Positions 24,912-38,714 of a DNA stretch of 64,000 nt are shown piece by piece (the stretch's first letter is position 1; the number at the start of each line of letters is the position of its first letter). The notes beneath the pieces are model-generated. The model searched no databases. It was not told the origin of the DNA and worked only from the letters and a program-made list of their open reading frames with translations. The stretch is taken from positions 522,501 through 586,500 of the forward strand of contig JACATO010000968.1 of the NCBI GenBank assembly GCA_018389105.1, in the 5' to 3' direction. The translations under genes and the position numbers were made by a program. The DNA is from Nautilus pompilius. Its lineage: Eukaryota; Mollusca; Cephalopoda; Nautilida; Nautilidae.

Positions 24912-27900
24912 TATATATATATATATTAGAAGCATCAGTTTATATCAGATGTTCTCTTTCGCTTTCATTGGCCTTCTTAAGGTCACCATGATTTGGTTGA
25001 AAATGTCTTTTTTAATTTAAATTATGCCTTAGTTGACGAATGTCTTCTATACCTTCTTATTTATGTACAAGACAAACAGATTTAATCATTAATTTTAAAA
25101 ATACTAACTTCCTAAAATGAGCTTGACCAAAACAAACATTCATTTGTATAACGAAATTAGTTTTTACTTAAAAGTTCGCCATTATATCAGCGTTCCCGAA
25201 ATATAGAGTAGCCACAATTATTGCATGACTTTGTTTATAAAAAAAATATTTAATGTTTTTTTTATTTTTTCTCTGTGCATTACAATATAATACAGCATTT
25301 TTAACATAACAGAGCGAGTTAGTGTCCATACCTTTCTTTTTGTATAACTTTATTTAAACATCCGCTGAAGTCCACAAAGCTGTGAAGTATTTTATCACTA
25401 TCTATAAATCAGTATCAAAAATAAAATGACAGTTAAGGAATTAATTTGACCGAAACTCTGGAGGAGTTATCTTGGGCTTTCGAGCTCTTTTCAAGTTAGA
25501 TCATAATAGTGATGTCAAACCCAAACAGTGACGTACAACGAAATGTTATGCAAGACGCCATCTCGCCCGGATATAATGTACAAATATTTGTTTGGTGATT
25601 TTCGTAACAGCATAGCTGAAGACCTACTTAAAACCAGTAAATTATGAAAATAAAACTACGCATATTTTTTTCTGTTTACTACTTATCTTGATATTAAATT
25701 GTTAAAGCTTGGATTTGTTCAGCGACGCTCAAAACAAGAGAACTGTGTGGCAACATAAGAACAAGTGAATTGCGCACATAGCTATTTTTCTTTCATTAAT
25801 TCTGCCACGTTGGTCATTTAGCCACTAAAAGTCTCTCCGAGGTTCCCTTCAGAAATGGCGATGTTAGTAGTCAGACCTCTCTCATTTCTGATGTACAGAG
25901 CCCAGATGTTATCTATGCAAAACCTGACTGTTTCGTTACAAACAGGTTTCCAAAAACCACGAGAAATCTGGCCCAAGTCTGGCTATATTCGGTAAAATCT
26001 TGCTGATATTTAAAACGTTTACTCTGAATTTACTATTATTTAGCACACAAGCAAACTAATCCTCCCGCTTGTGGTAAAAGACCTTTTTTGTAGCTTTTGG
26101 AAATTTTGCAAAGATTATGGATATGATGAAACCCTTCGGTACCATCGGAATTTTCTCAATCTGTTGTTTTTCTAATTTTTTTCTAATAAGTTTAAACATA
26201 GTTTTAAATATATAATCCACAATAACATAAAGCAATGTTGGTTTTAAATAGCGGCTGTGATATAATTCATCGAAATAGTTTCTGATCCGTTTAAACAAAG
26301 TGAAATACGAACATCAGTTAACAGAACTTTCTCAATTTCAGAAATGAACAACGATATGATATGAATGTAGCTGCAGAATTCGTCATTTAGTTGATCTGTT
26401 AGAGGAAGAAAAAGCGGTTGGCTCTTGGCAGAGTTCCAGGAATTCTGCATAATCAATTGTCATTTTGTGAAAAACGATCTCCTACGACTGGTTGGAGAGA
26501 TAAAATAGAATTATTAATTACAAAGAGAGATGCTCCAAGCAGCTGCAGATTAAAAGTACAAGAAAGATGTTTAAAAAATTGAGCGAGAATAAAAGCTCAG
26601 GTACAGAAAGGAGGGGGAAGGGATGGAAATGGAGGGAAAGAGAACGGAAGACAGAAGTGATGAGAAATGCAGAATAAGGGAATTATCCTAGTCACTTGTC
26701 TCGCGTTTAAAAACGGATCGATATCGAAGTACCACTTGGCTCACAAAAGCATAGTGTATTCTGCCAAATGCTAACTTAATATGATTAAACTTATAGAAGC
26801 GTCCTTCACTTCCCGTCTGACATTTTGTAAAAACGGGATCGATCATTCAAAGCTGTCTAAACAAAATTACAAATCAGTAAGAACGACACAACTTCACACC
26901 CATTTATCCATTTTTATGTTCTTACTTGTTCGTTCATCTATATCGATATTACATGCAAATTCTGTTATTAAAGATCGAATTAAACACTTTAGTTTTTACC
27001 TTTCTTGTTCGATAGAACCCATCCCAGGAAGTATCACTATATTTAATCCATGTAAAATAACTAAAACTAAATTAACAAATATCCTGAAATTTAATATAAC
27101 TTACATATTACATAGTAACAAGCCATTATGACTTAAAGGGGGTCAGGATCTATCAATCTTGATCGATTAAAACTCACCAAACCCTGGTGCAGCTGATTTC
27201 TTCTACTGATTTAAAATTATATTACTAAGCTATTTTCTTAAATACTTACCTATGCTGAACCATCGGTCAATTCATCAACGTGAACCCTAATATTTTTACT
27301 TTAGATATCTGCAAAATAATGCCCAGCATCATATCTTAATTGTTTTCAGAAAATTATTCTAAACCTTCTGACTTCTCATAACCAGATAAATCGAGTATTG
27401 CAATCTTTCAGGATACTGTAAACTTCTCGTAGCTAAAACCATTCAAAAGTATTTTTTTGAAAATTCAATATCCTTTTTTTCTTAAAAAAAAATGAACTCG
27501 TCCATGCAACTTTTTGTTGTTGATTTTAGGGAGCTTCTTTGGTTCCTTAAACAGCCTGTCTGTCCATAAAGGTGAGTAAAAAATCATCGGTAAAACCGTG
27601 AAGCAATTTGGTTATGTTGTTTATTAGTGAGCCCACAATTCTGGTCTTATGTAGATGTTATACTGCCAACAAAAAAAAAATTTACAGATAGCGGTTCGAT
27701 ATTTATTTCTAGTGTAAGTAAAGAATTATGTCTAATTGTTGAAAGTGCGCAGTGCGTTCATCTTCTTTTGTAAATATGAATCCAGAATCTCAAACTTTAA
27801 CTAAAAGTCCCTGAAAATGAATTCTAAAGTAAAGAACAAAGAACGATACAAAGGTAGGTTTTACTCATATAAATATTCTTTTATTCACAGCTTTAGAAAC

Positions 27901-30688
27901 ACAACTGAGGCACACCTGCTTCCAGTTGCATCTTTAATAGTCGCTGTAGCCAAGAAGAAGCAAGTGAAAAGCGGGTTCGCCACGTGATGTTAAGAGAAAT
28001 AGTACATGGAAAATCTTATTTGGTGTCTTTTTTAAATGTTCATACATTAAAATATAAATCACCATATCGGATTATAAAACAGTGCAAATATATGGCATTT
28101 TTTTTGTTTTTATACTTTAAAAGCATTTTATGTGAGTTCCAGCTGTGTTTGAAAATTTTAATTAAAATATGCGATCTTTTCATTTGTTTTAACGCCATTT
28201 TTATCAGTGTCGCATGAAAAACTGAAGGAAATTTCAGGGAACAAGAAAGGAAAAAAACAGCCCTTATTTTACTTGTCATTTTAAATGTTTTTTAAAAAAC
28301 CAAACACCATCGTCACTTGAAATTTACCAGCTTTCATATTTAATGCCGTGTAAATTCCACGTCAAGATGGTCTTTCTTGTTTTAGCATGCCATTCTTTAA
28401 TGATCATAAGAACATTCCTCATGAGATGCATGAGAATCTTATATGACTATTTAAATAGGTAAGTTTACACCTTGTAATGGTGGTCAGGTGCTGACCGAAT
28501 ATCATCGATAAAGTAACTGATCACACTGAGTATTTATGACTTTCTGGGGGTTTTTTTCGCTTGTGAAAAAAATCTCTTAAGCTGCGCCGTTGCAGAATGT
28601 TTACCTTGTAAAAGCATTCTCTTTACGTTGAAATAGATATTACTTACCTAAAATGGGTAGCTTAAAATCACGTTTAAAACCAAACATCTGTTAGGATTTA
28701 GATACTCTCTCTAAATGTCAATTAGTACATTTCTCATTATCTGAAGGTATTCACCCACGCACAGCATTTCTGAATATTAGTTTGTTTCAATTTAAATTCT
28801 GGAAACTTGAAAGAGCACAGGTGCTATATAGATTGATATGCAGTAAATATATCCACTCTGCGCCAACGATATTGAAATTTCGACTGTGAGGAAAAAATCT
28901 TAATGGTGTTTCACCCCATGATCCCACAGACATTTTCCCTGCGGCTATTTAAATTTACCTCATTTGACATCATCTTTCGGTAAACACGAAACGTTTTCTT
29001 TTTAATCAGACTTCTTTACTGTGAATCAGCGTGAATTTGATAAAAGTATTTTAAGTATTAAGCTATTTAAAGATAATTTATTTTTAATTAATGAGTTTCA
29101 GACAGATTTGTTAAAGTACTTGTTTGTGCATCAAATCAACTGGTAACGCAGTAGTTAAATAAGGCAAAAACAGTTTTGATCGAGTTACAAGGCTGTCAAC
29201 ATAATACTAAATATACAAGCAAAATTTGTGTTTCCCTTTTCTTTAAATTGCGTGTTGATACGAAATATATAAACAACATCATCAGAAACACAAGTTATCT
29301 TTCCTTTAAAACGTTCTTAATTCCATATATCAATTATGCATCTCATATTGGCAGATCGCTGTGGCGGCTATCATTAAATATAATTAATTTTTATTAATTA
29401 ATGATGTGGAAGCACATATGTTACATGAGCTAAAATTATTACTGATACATTTTACAATGCGTATATTTGAAACAAGGAAAATTTCCTTTTTCCATATATT
29501 CCATGGAAAAGGTTGGTGAGAATATTACTGAAAGATCCTCGTCGAGTTCTCTGTTGTAGGTTTTTCAAAAGTCACATACATTATTGCTTTAGTTAAAATA
29601 ACTGATCTCCTGGCAATACAAAGTTAAGAAATAATCCCTTTTAAACACTGGATATTTAAAATAATGTTTTAAGTACGTTAACACTCTCTTCATTTTAGTT
29701 TTAAAATTAGTATTTAATAGATTTAAATCGCATATATCTACAATGTATGCATTTTTCTGTGATTAACCATTTAGCTTTGAAATCTGGTGCATTTTTTAGA
29801 ATTAAATAATTAAATGTAGTAGCGATGTATCTTTTTCTTGAAAAAAAAATATTACATTTGAAAACTGATTTAATAGCTTGATTTGTTATAATTAAAATAA
29901 TTTGGTCATTTTTAAGAACACATATTGGTGGCCAACGAACCAAAAGGTTTTATATTTATGAATAGACGATAATAAACATGAAAAATAGCGTAAATTGTAA
30001 AAGACGTTTGTGGCGCAAATTGCTGTTTCTAAAAGCATGCATTTGGTATTAAATTCAAAAAGCTTTTTAAAAATTACCAAATATGATTTTCTTGTGAAGT
30101 AAAAATACCTAACCCTTCTCTCTAAAAGCGTTGCTCCTATTTGATGTTATATTTTAGTCATTAGTTTAATAATATATTTTGCAATGTGTTAAAGTATTCT
30201 TAACTGTTGGAAGAAAATTATTTTATTTTTTATCGCAAATACATTCGAAAGCTGAAAAAAATTAGTATTTTTTTTCTCTTTTATCGGAGATACGCTCGCT
30301 AAATAGAGGCGCCAGTTGGACAAGCGCGACCGAAGGGAGGAAAATAGGGCAGAATAGGATAAAATTAACTCCCTAAACTCTCCTTCGTGCGGGGAAACAG
30401 ATCAAAAGTTTATAAAGTTTTCGCTTGAATATATATTATTTTTTTGTAAAGTAAAATAAAATAAACAGGTGCGCTGCCAGAAATGTTATTTAGCGAAAAA
30501 TAATACTAATAATTTAGAAACCTTACGTCACAAGAGGTACACGATTCAAAGGGAAACGAAATGTTCGAGAGCGTGTTGGATATTTATGATAATCGTTATC
30601 CAAAGTTAGCATCGTTGGGGAGGAAGGAACGTTTCTTTCGTCTTGATTTACTCCCATAGAAACGCGTAGTAGATGCGCTGTTCTAATC
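24912..30688. other. No gene seen; 3' flank of the qvr-like gene
   Basis: Very AT-rich. The longest open frame (26781-27131, 116 codons) shows no domain and looks like composition. The 3' UTR of the qvr-like gene should occupy the right end. Confidence 0.5.
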
Positions 30689-30936
30689 TTACTGCCAGTT
30701 CCAGTGGAGTAGTGAACCAAAAGACCTGACTCCAGGATTCATAATGACGGATCCTAGTAAACATAGCGTCAACAACATCAGCGATACCTGGTGCGGTTCT
30801 GCAATCCTGTTGCATTTTGGCGTGTTGCAAAAACAGATCTGACCCTTGGCCGGTCGAGACTCACGCATGCACACGTTGTATATGTTCATCAGTATGTTCA
30901 ACTTTGTAGAGCATGTTCTAGTCATGGTTATCTTCC
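30689..30936 (-). CDS. qvr: Ly6/three-finger domain exon, C-terminal half and membrane tail; stop codon
   Basis: The acceptor is TGTGTTTTACAG (AG at 30938-30937) and the exon starts GG in phase 1, completing the glycine codon split after VP in the previous exon. It reads KITMTRTCS, then NVCMRES, then GQICFCNTPKCN. The last block is the classic Ly6 ending, two cysteines then C-x4-C-N. The CM-x-ES spacing is as in quiver. The five cysteines here complete the set of ten. A hydrophobic run follows (VSLMLLTLCLLGSVIM), as for a GPI-attachment signal, but 16 more residues follow before the stop, which is long for one. A polymorphism, an alternative end or a membrane anchor could explain this. A possible polyadenylation signal (AATAAA, minus) lies at 30227-30222. 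Confidence 0.87.
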
Positions 30937-31539
30937 CTGTAAAACACAAGTACAATTTAATTAAAAGCACTCTCGCAACTGACAATAAAAAAGGCAAAAA
31001 TGTGCATTATAAATGTCTTGACTTTCTGCATTAAGCGACTATGAAACTGTTTTAAACCTTTCCGGATTGAACAGATTTTAACACAGAATATACATATTAA
31101 AAACTGTTTAGTTGCGAAAACTACACAGTTGTAAAATAACTCAAGATATCCTAAGTTTGATTTCAAATAGTGTAAGTAAACTTTTGTTCAACTCTTTGTA
31201 ATTAGTTCTTTTTTTTTTGACGGTTCAGAAAAATTAAAAGTAAACGATATTCAAAAAAAAAATTGGAGAGAAGAATCAGAGCCGCTAGAAACATTGAGAT
31301 TTAACGACACGTGCAATATCAGTTTTTTCTTAACAACACAAAATTATCCTCAGTCTTTGGAAGACGAGTATAATTGTCGAAATATATACGATTTTTAAAA
31401 TACAAAAAGAAGTTTCTCTCGGTAATAGGGAAAGAAATGCATCTGTTCACGGTAATATTTCATTTGCAGCCACAATCTATTCTCCTTTTATCTCTTTTAT
31501 AATATTTTCACGAAACTTTTCAAATTAGCAAATGGAAGC

Positions 31540-31605
31540 CATTAATCCGGTGATAAACTATTAGACTACTGAAGATGAGGGGGACCCAAGTTCTATTCCC
31601 GGCGG
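31540..31605 (+). repeat. Degenerate tRNA-derived SINE-like fragment
   Basis: ATTAGACTACTGAAGATGAG followed by CAAGTTCTATTCCCGGC resembles the anticodon arm and T-arm/B box of a tRNA-derived SINE (GGTTCRANTCCCGGC). The A box is too worn to see. In intron 3. Confidence 0.35.
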
Positions 31606-32224
31606 TGTTTGGCGTATCTACCCCCCCGGCCTCCCGTATCGTTTCTTTTCGATCGTTTCACCGCCAATCACGCGGGTTTTTCTTTTGAATCCGTTTTCAT
31701 CTCTCATCTAAAGATGAAAAGTTCCAGTAGCGTTTTCCGGTACGTATCGACGGTACTGAAGCAACTTGCTTGTTCACCCAAGATTTATATCCTGCACCTC
31801 CTCATCCTCATCATCGTCCTTCTGGGCGACTCGCCACGAAGAATGAGTTAACAGAAGAGTACACGTGCAAGTCTAACCTTAAAAGTAGCAACCTTTCGGG
31901 AAACAGATTACGTGTCTTGTCTTAGAAAACGTATTTAAAGTTTAAATGCTACGAGTCTTTAGATATGGACATTCTCCATAAAACGAAGCTTTTAGAATTG
32001 TTCAAAAGATAAATTCCGTAGCACCAAAAAGAAACATAGAAAGAAAGGAAAAAAGAATATTGTCCTTCACCGGATCCGATGTTTAAAACGGGTTTTGGAC
32101 TAATCGCTTTAATTTTGACAGATCATGGTAATTTGACAAATTTGTACTGAGTGTGTGAGTGGCACTAACTGATCACCCGATCGATTACTGTTAAATCTGG
32201 TTAAAACCCTGGATTTCGAAGCAT

Positions 32225-32278
32225 TTCGGCTAGTGGTTAGCGCCTTCTCCACACTATAATATGGTTGAATACCTTTGA
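32225..32278 (+). repeat. Degenerate tRNA-derived SINE-like fragment
   Basis: GGCTAGTGGTTAGCGCCTTC is a good RNA polymerase III A box (D-arm). TGGTTGAATACC about 35 bp later is a worn B box. In intron 3. Confidence 0.45.
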
Positions 32279-35040
32279 GAGCGATTATAATTTTAAAAAA
32301 GGAAAATTGGTGCCAAGACGTCATAAAACATTATAGAAGGAATCCTACGCAGAGGAAATTCTTGCATAATTACGCATTTGTTACTTAGCAAATGGAAAAT
32401 CATTTAATACCGTGCACTGCAAATACATTGGTATTTTTGTAGAGATGTTTTTGTTTTTTTTTCATTTAAAAAATAAAATTGTTCGAAGTTTCTATCGCTT
32501 CGTCCATAAATTCTTCCTGCGCACGAGATGTCAAAAGGTATCATTTTATTTCTGCTTTTGTATAAATATGGGATTGGATCTGTTGGATTAAATGAAACGT
32601 TTACTGCTCGTGACGTTTATTTTCTACTAACAATGAAGATCACTAGTTTCAGTATCAGATTAAAATTCTTTCTTCTAAATGATATAGATTCCGAATGCCT
32701 GATCATTATCGAAAAGGAAGAGGGGAGATATTATTACAGGACAGTTATTGACCTGACAGAATAAGGCCAAGCATCTTTCCTAACCGTGTACATGCTCAAT
32801 GATGGACTCCCTGATAAAGCATCAGCATGAAGCATCGTTAATAGACGCGGAGTGTTGGCGCCTGAACATTGAACAGGAACCTATTTTAAAATAAATAAAT
32901 GCTTTTTTTTTTTTTAATAAATGGAAACAACTCGATATTTTTTTTCCCAAGCTTGCCGCTCGCTGCATTGCGACAGCAAGGATTTCAACAAATGACGGGA
33001 GATAACTGTTACGAGAATTCGCGATTTCTAACCGTGTGGTTGGTAGTATTTGCTAGATTTCGCCAAAAGTGCACCGGAAATGCTTCAGAGTCTTTGATTT
33101 TCTTCTTTATTCTTTTGATTTGTCTTCTATTTCAATTCAACAAAATTTTGAAAAAGAAATTCCAATTAAATATCTCGAAAATATCGCAGTAATGGTGTTA
33201 AGTTATTTTAGAGAAATCTCATACAACCTGTCTAAAACGTCAGCTGGCAGCAAAAACTAAGAAATGTTAATTAATAATTTCGGAATATCCCAAGTACTTT
33301 CTTTCTTGTACTAACCGCTGACAGTACGAAGAGCTTGGCTTTAATAAATCCATTAAAAACAAATAGAAGGCATTTGTTTGACATTTACCATCTCCTATAT
33401 TGGATATCAAGTAAATACAACATAGAGGCAGATTTTAGTTCTTTAAGCGGTCAGTAACGATAGCAAAAAAAAAAAAAAAAAAATTAGTTTCTGTCCAGTA
33501 TCAAGTTTCTTAGCTGAATTTCAGCTAAATATCACACTGTCGATTCCTTTTAAGTTCCATCCTGTTACAGATTAAAAAAAACAAAAAAACTCCACATATA
33601 TTTAGATCATCAATTTTAATATTTCAAAAACTTGCTTAATTTTTTTTTTAAAAAAACATTAAAAAGTAGCCTCCGACGCCATAATCCATCTTACATTATG
33701 CACACTTAAGCATTTCTACCAAACTTACTGCGCGTAAGAAAGAGAATAACTTGGCATGAACTCTACTGTGCTACGCCATCTTCGCAGCAACGGCGTTAAA
33801 CCTGACTAGGAGACAGGATTCAAGGTCCGTGCGACTGCAGCATCCACCATTCACACATTGCAATCAGGGTGGTTGGGGTGGGGAGGAGCAAAAATCCATC
33901 TTTCAAGATGAAAACAGAATTTTTCATTGTCGATAAAGAAATTTAAAAAAAATCAATGAACCTTTTGCAATTTGATGTCGCATAGAATTTTTCACGCTTC
34001 CACGAATAATTTTCCAATTACTTTCTGAAGCTGTGGCTTTTATTTGATTCATTTCAGTTAAAGTCCTGAAGCTGTAGCCTGATCAACGGAAAACACTGAT
34101 TAGTTCAAAGCTATTTTAAAAAAAAAGACAACAACAACAACAATAACCCCCCCCCGAATCAATGTCCGAGTGTGTAATTGCTAGCAGTCAGAGATTTATC
34201 CATTGTTTTGGTGCATTACGTTTCGCCTCTCTTCCCTTCCCTTTTGTCTCCGAGGAATGGTCAAGTCATTGATTATTTCTCCGCGGGACCAGGTTGCTGG
34301 GAATGGATGCCAGACAGTCTGTCTGTGTTGTTGGCGCTTCTTCGCAAATTACGTCGGAGGCGCGGTGGTAGTAGAACAACATCCCCTTTCCTAACTTAGC
34401 CTCTCGGATCCTTTTAACCGACTCGCTTTGACACCTTGCTTTACAGGGAGTCTACTCCCTAAACTACCAATGCGAATTAATAGGCGATTTAAAGATTATT
34501 CCAAAGCTTAAGTTGAATTTTACAAATGAGGCCATAATCGTACGTTCTGTGTCCCCTCCCCCACAAGTTCTCCTGTTAAAAAGATTGCAAACCCCTCTTT
34601 ATGCGCGCCGTAGTTGTGTATAACTCCCGTATATTGTTCGGTTGCGTGTCAGAGTTGTGCAATATGATGTCCCGTATGTGAATCGCAAGGGTTTTGATGC
34701 CACCTCTTGCTCTACTCCAAAACAGCGCCAGTAATTTTAGCATCAGAACCAAATCATTAATACTATTAATATACGTGCTCCTCTGATTAAATTCAGCCTA
34801 TATAGTGGCCAATCAAAACAAATAAACAAAAATAATTCACTTTAACTGTTGCAACTCCATTCATTTTATGTAATATTATATAGTATTTCTCTCAAGAAAA
34901 GAACGTTCAGAAAAGATGTAAGACTGGTTAGTTTATTCAAGCTTTAGTTATATCCCTTAGGTATTTCAATGCGCAAAGTCGAGATTTTAAAAACGGGATC
35001 TACAGAGTTAAAATAAACCTCAAGAATGTACGCTCGCACG

Positions 35041-35087
35041 CACACACCAACACACACACACACACACCACACACACAGACACACACG
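35041..35087. repeat. Imperfect (CA)n microsatellite
   Basis: CA repeat with three short interruptions, in intron 3. Confidence 0.95.
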
Positions 35088-37266
35088 AGTACTTAAATAC
35101 CTATTTATATAAATAGCTGCAGCCACTTCTCCATAGGGAACAGATTCGTATTTGCGAATGGCTGCACAAATAACATAGTCTAAGAAAATGTTGAGTTACG
35201 TATTCGCTGCTTCGCGTGGCAGTGATACAAGATAATCAGGAGTTTAAGATGTACAGAAGGAAAGAGAAATAAAATTTAAATGTATGAAGCGCATACATTT
35301 TTTTTTTTGTCTAAAAATGTTCGTTTTTGACAGAAAATAATTTATAACTAAGATACAGATCTCCCAGACTGGCGTCGCTTAGTTGTCATAGAAACGAGCC
35401 TGTAGCATCTACAAATTCCCTGGACAATATCACGTATTTTATATTCAGTAAAGATCAGCATTGTAAATCTTTATGCGATACTTAGTTGGCATTTACTGAT
35501 GAAATCGACTTTATATGAGGTTTGTTGTTGTTTCTCATTTAGTGGGGAAACTACTGTTGTATATAAAGCCTGCTGCAGAGAAAAATATATCATTAAATTA
35601 TAGTGCATAAGTAGCATCCCCAGTATACATTGGTTTAGGTTACATTATCCTTCTTTCCACACTCACACTCATCTAAATATCACATTTTCACGGCATAATG
35701 TCTGTTAGAATACCATCGGTGTCTATATATTTCGTAAAATTTAATTTACATTAATTAATAGAACAGTCACATTGTCTGTTTCTTTCCTTACTTATTAATG
35801 GCTAGCGGAAACTACGCTTATTCATTACCTTTAATTGATAGTTGCCTCGTTTTTACGCTTGCCGTCTAATGCACGCCATTTAAAAAAGAAAACGGCATGC
35901 TCAAAGGGCTTTTATACCAATAAATTTTAAAACTTCTTTCCCCTTTGACTTTCTGTATTAATATTGAAAGGTTTAGATGGCTCTGATATTACACTTGCAA
36001 AGACTATATTTTCCTTCTCATTAATTAATGCTTTATAATACATTATTTAAATGTAAGCCAGAAATTCTCTTGAAGTGTTTACGTTAAATAATGTCATCCA
36101 CAATAGAAATAGAGAATTGTTACTTGATTCTAATAATCAGAAACACTTGCATAATCGATACTCACCGTATTAAGGCTGACCACTATTTAAATAGAGTAAG
36201 CAAGGGAGGATCGATAAGGAACGTAATCAAAACTCTATTAATTAATCCATACCATAATAATATAGTGATTTACAAAATACAATATTTATTAAAAACTCAT
36301 AGTAACAAATTTTATATTGGTGAGGATATTACTTTTACAACCCTAAAACTTGGTTACAAGTTATATTTGTAAATAGATATTACATTTTTATTTAAATTAC
36401 TAGTGTGTGCTTTAAATATACTCTCTTTGCTTTTTTGACTATAATTTTACACCATTTTATTTTAGACTTTTTTTGTAGCAGAGACATTTTCCAGAAGTTC
36501 TGCATCACCCTGGAATTTTCACATTTTGCTTGATATAGTCGAATTAAACCTGCTTAATTTGCATAATAATGTCACATTAACCGATTAGAGCTCATACTGC
36601 TTTGTATTTTCCAGCATACTTGGAAAAATGGCCAAAATTTTTAAGTGTGATAATTTGAAATCTCTCATGCAATTTCAAAAAAAAAACTAATAAATCACGG
36701 TCAAAAGCGGACATTTAAAAGTTGTCATACGTACAGGGTCACCATGAGCAAAATTTGAAGATACATCTCGTTATTGTTATTTATATGATGGTGCAAAACA
36801 TTTTGCCATGGTTGTATACTAACTTAGAGTATTAAACAATCCATTAAATTATTAAATTTCATTTGTTTTATATAAAAGGGATTTAGGTGAAGCGTAATGA
36901 AGATTTAAAATGGTATTCTACAAGATTACGGTACAAACATATTACATCAAAAGCTAATGTGATTCAGTAGCACGATCATTGTTTTCTTGTTTTTAAAACG
37001 AAAATATATATATATAAAAATGTATGCAATAATTTTAATGCTAAAACCGGTGTTTATATTAAAGTATCGCAGCTGAGATTTTAAAAAAAATGCTAATCAT
37101 CGTGCTTGTGGATGTCGAATACAAATAACTCAATGCAGATAAACTTCCATATTTCAAAGCGATTTGTGTCTTCACAGCAAAGCGTTGAATTAATTAATAT
37201 GAAAATGTTTTGCATGAATATAAATATTATTCTGAGTCTAGACTACAGAAATGTACTAGCACCTCA

Positions 37267-37323
37267 CACGTGACGTCACATTGTAGTCACTTTATGCGCA
37301 CGCCCGAGTTTTGATAACACGTG
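37267..37323. promoter_or_regulatory. CRE overlapped by an E-box, plus a second E-box
   Basis: CACGTGACGTCAC holds an E-box CACGTG (37267-37272) overlapping a full CRE (37271-37278). A second CACGTG follows at 37318-37323. The cluster lies in intron 3, about 150-200 bp past exon 3. Such sites bind bHLH and CREB/ATF factors in animals; use here is unproven. Confidence 0.35.
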
Positions 37324-37465
37324 ATGAAGCTGCAAAAGGAATATTTTAAGTGAGCTTGAAGCAGTGCTTTTCATCCCTTGAAAATGTTTTAAAGAAATCT
37401 TTAAATGTAAATGTCTTTTATTCAAAGGAATGAAGGGGGGATGGATGCAAAAGGACCTACTGTAC

Positions 37466-37615
37466 CTGGAACGGGTTCTCTAACCCATTTGACGCACAGT
37501 CCGTCGCACTCTATTGTTTCCAACAAGGGGTGCGACTCGTTGAACGGATCGGCGCAGAAGTGTTCCAGGCTGTTAGTCAGACATTGGTAGCACGTCAACG
37601 GTTCCGGCAATCTCT
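37466..37615 (-). CDS. qvr: Ly6/three-finger domain exon, N-terminal half (qvr/sleepless-like)
   Basis: A 150-nt exon flanked by a TTTTTTTAG acceptor (AG at 37617-37616) and a CCAG/GTACAG donor (GT at 37465-37464), phase 1 at both ends. It starts RLPEPLTCYQC, the Ly6 beta-1 strand with the paired CxxC. It continues with HFCADPFNES and IECDGLCVKWVRE. The C-x-DPFN block followed by C-x-x-C-V-K-x-V-R is the pattern I know from quiver/sleepless proteins, more specific than Ly6 in general. NES is a possible N-glycosylation site. Five of the ten domain cysteines lie here. Nothing is broken. An acceptor two bases further in (AGAG) would break the frame, so 37615 is preferred. The open frame beyond the exon on both sides is intron. 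Confidence 0.88.
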
Positions 37616-38290
37616 CTAAAAAAAGGAGAACAGAAAAGCCTATAGTTACGTCAAACAAGTTACACTAGGTGCTGCGGCGTAGCAGTAACTCATCCTTTCT
37701 CTTTTTCTTTTTTCAAAGCAAGCTCGAAATTTTACAAATACGTATTTTTAAATCTTAAATAATTTATAAAATAATAATCTGGATCCCATAAGTAAAATAA
37801 GAATTAAAAGCTATAAATATCGTCTGTCCCCAAAGTAATTTAAGATTCATATTCACCCTAAGTAGAAGTTGGTTTTGGGTTTTTTTTACTCCAAAACCAC
37901 TCAGTAATTACTAAAAAGTTGTTTTAGACATTGTTTTTTTTTAATTTCTTAAAGATTTGGTGTTAACGTTCAAAATTAATTTTAATACTGTGTTTGTATA
38001 ACCGTGTGTTTCTTACTATAAATCACGTATGTTTTTACTTTTGTACGGTTCAGATTCTACAGTCCATAGCCATAATACGCTGTTATACAAATACAGTGCA
38101 CGAAAATGAAGTTGTAGGCTGCACGAATATTTTATAAATTTAAAAAAAAATCGCTATTCATTTTTAATTATATTCATAACGATAATCTTAATAAAAGAAA
38201 CGTAATAGAATTATTAGCTAAATTGTGGACGACTTATTGGAAAGTTAACACGAAGCGCACACATTCTTCGTCTCTCAAACACGGAGTAAA

Positions 38291-38449
38291 ATGCGTCTGA
38301 CTGTCGCCGTATCTTCAGCTCTCGTTTTCACTTGCGCCATTGCGTGTTTGGAAGCACAGACACCATTAGATTTCGTTTCATATTTGCACCCGACTACGCT
38401 ATTTACTCATCACCCAAGGATCTATGACGCACATTACCTTCCTCATTAA
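38291..38449 (+). CDS. Small ORF for a possible secreted peptide (52 aa)
   Basis: The ATG opens MRLTVAVSSALVFTCAIACL, a well-formed signal peptide, then EAQTPLDFVSYLHPTTLF and a His/Pro/Tyr-rich end with a stop at 38447. A cut after EA would leave a 30-residue peptide starting with Gln and lacking cysteine. It is antisense to intron 2 of the qvr-like gene, 0.7 kb from exon 3, in a slightly GC-richer patch. I recognise no family, see no TATA box and no splice sites. A random ORF of this length is common; the leader is what makes it notable. Confidence 0.25.
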   Translation: MRLTVAVSSALVFTCAIACLEAQTPLDFVSYLHPTTLFTHHPRIYDAHYLPH

Positions 38450-38714
38450 CAGAACCTTTCGTAACAACAAATCCGCATATCACTCTAGCCCCAAGCGTTT
38501 TGCTTTACGGATGCGCTAAATATAATACAGTCAATTCAGCACAGATACTATCTACTGCTTTTCGACTTGGTGGTACAAGAAAGGTAAAAACTGACCTGGT
38601 ATACGGAGGAATAAATTCTATTTTAATGTCATGTATTATATTGCTGTTATTGATCTTTGCTTATGATCCTGAATTTTGGTTAGGATTAAACTTTCTCTTT
38701 CATTTAAAATTGCC

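Larger units (their letters stand above)
30937..37465 (-). other. Intron 3 of the qvr-like gene
   Basis: Phase 1, GT at 37465-37464 and AG at 30938-30937. It holds two SINE-like fragments, a CA repeat, a GGGAGATAAC word at 32997 and a T10/A7 palindrome (33640-33656). A GC-richer patch lies at 34200-34460 and the E-box/CRE pair near the left splice site. No other gene seen. Confidence 0.8.

Noticed and set aside
29176..29397. Frame with IPYINYASHI resembling a reverse-transcriptase block
   Set aside because: Too short and AT-driven; no neighbouring motif.
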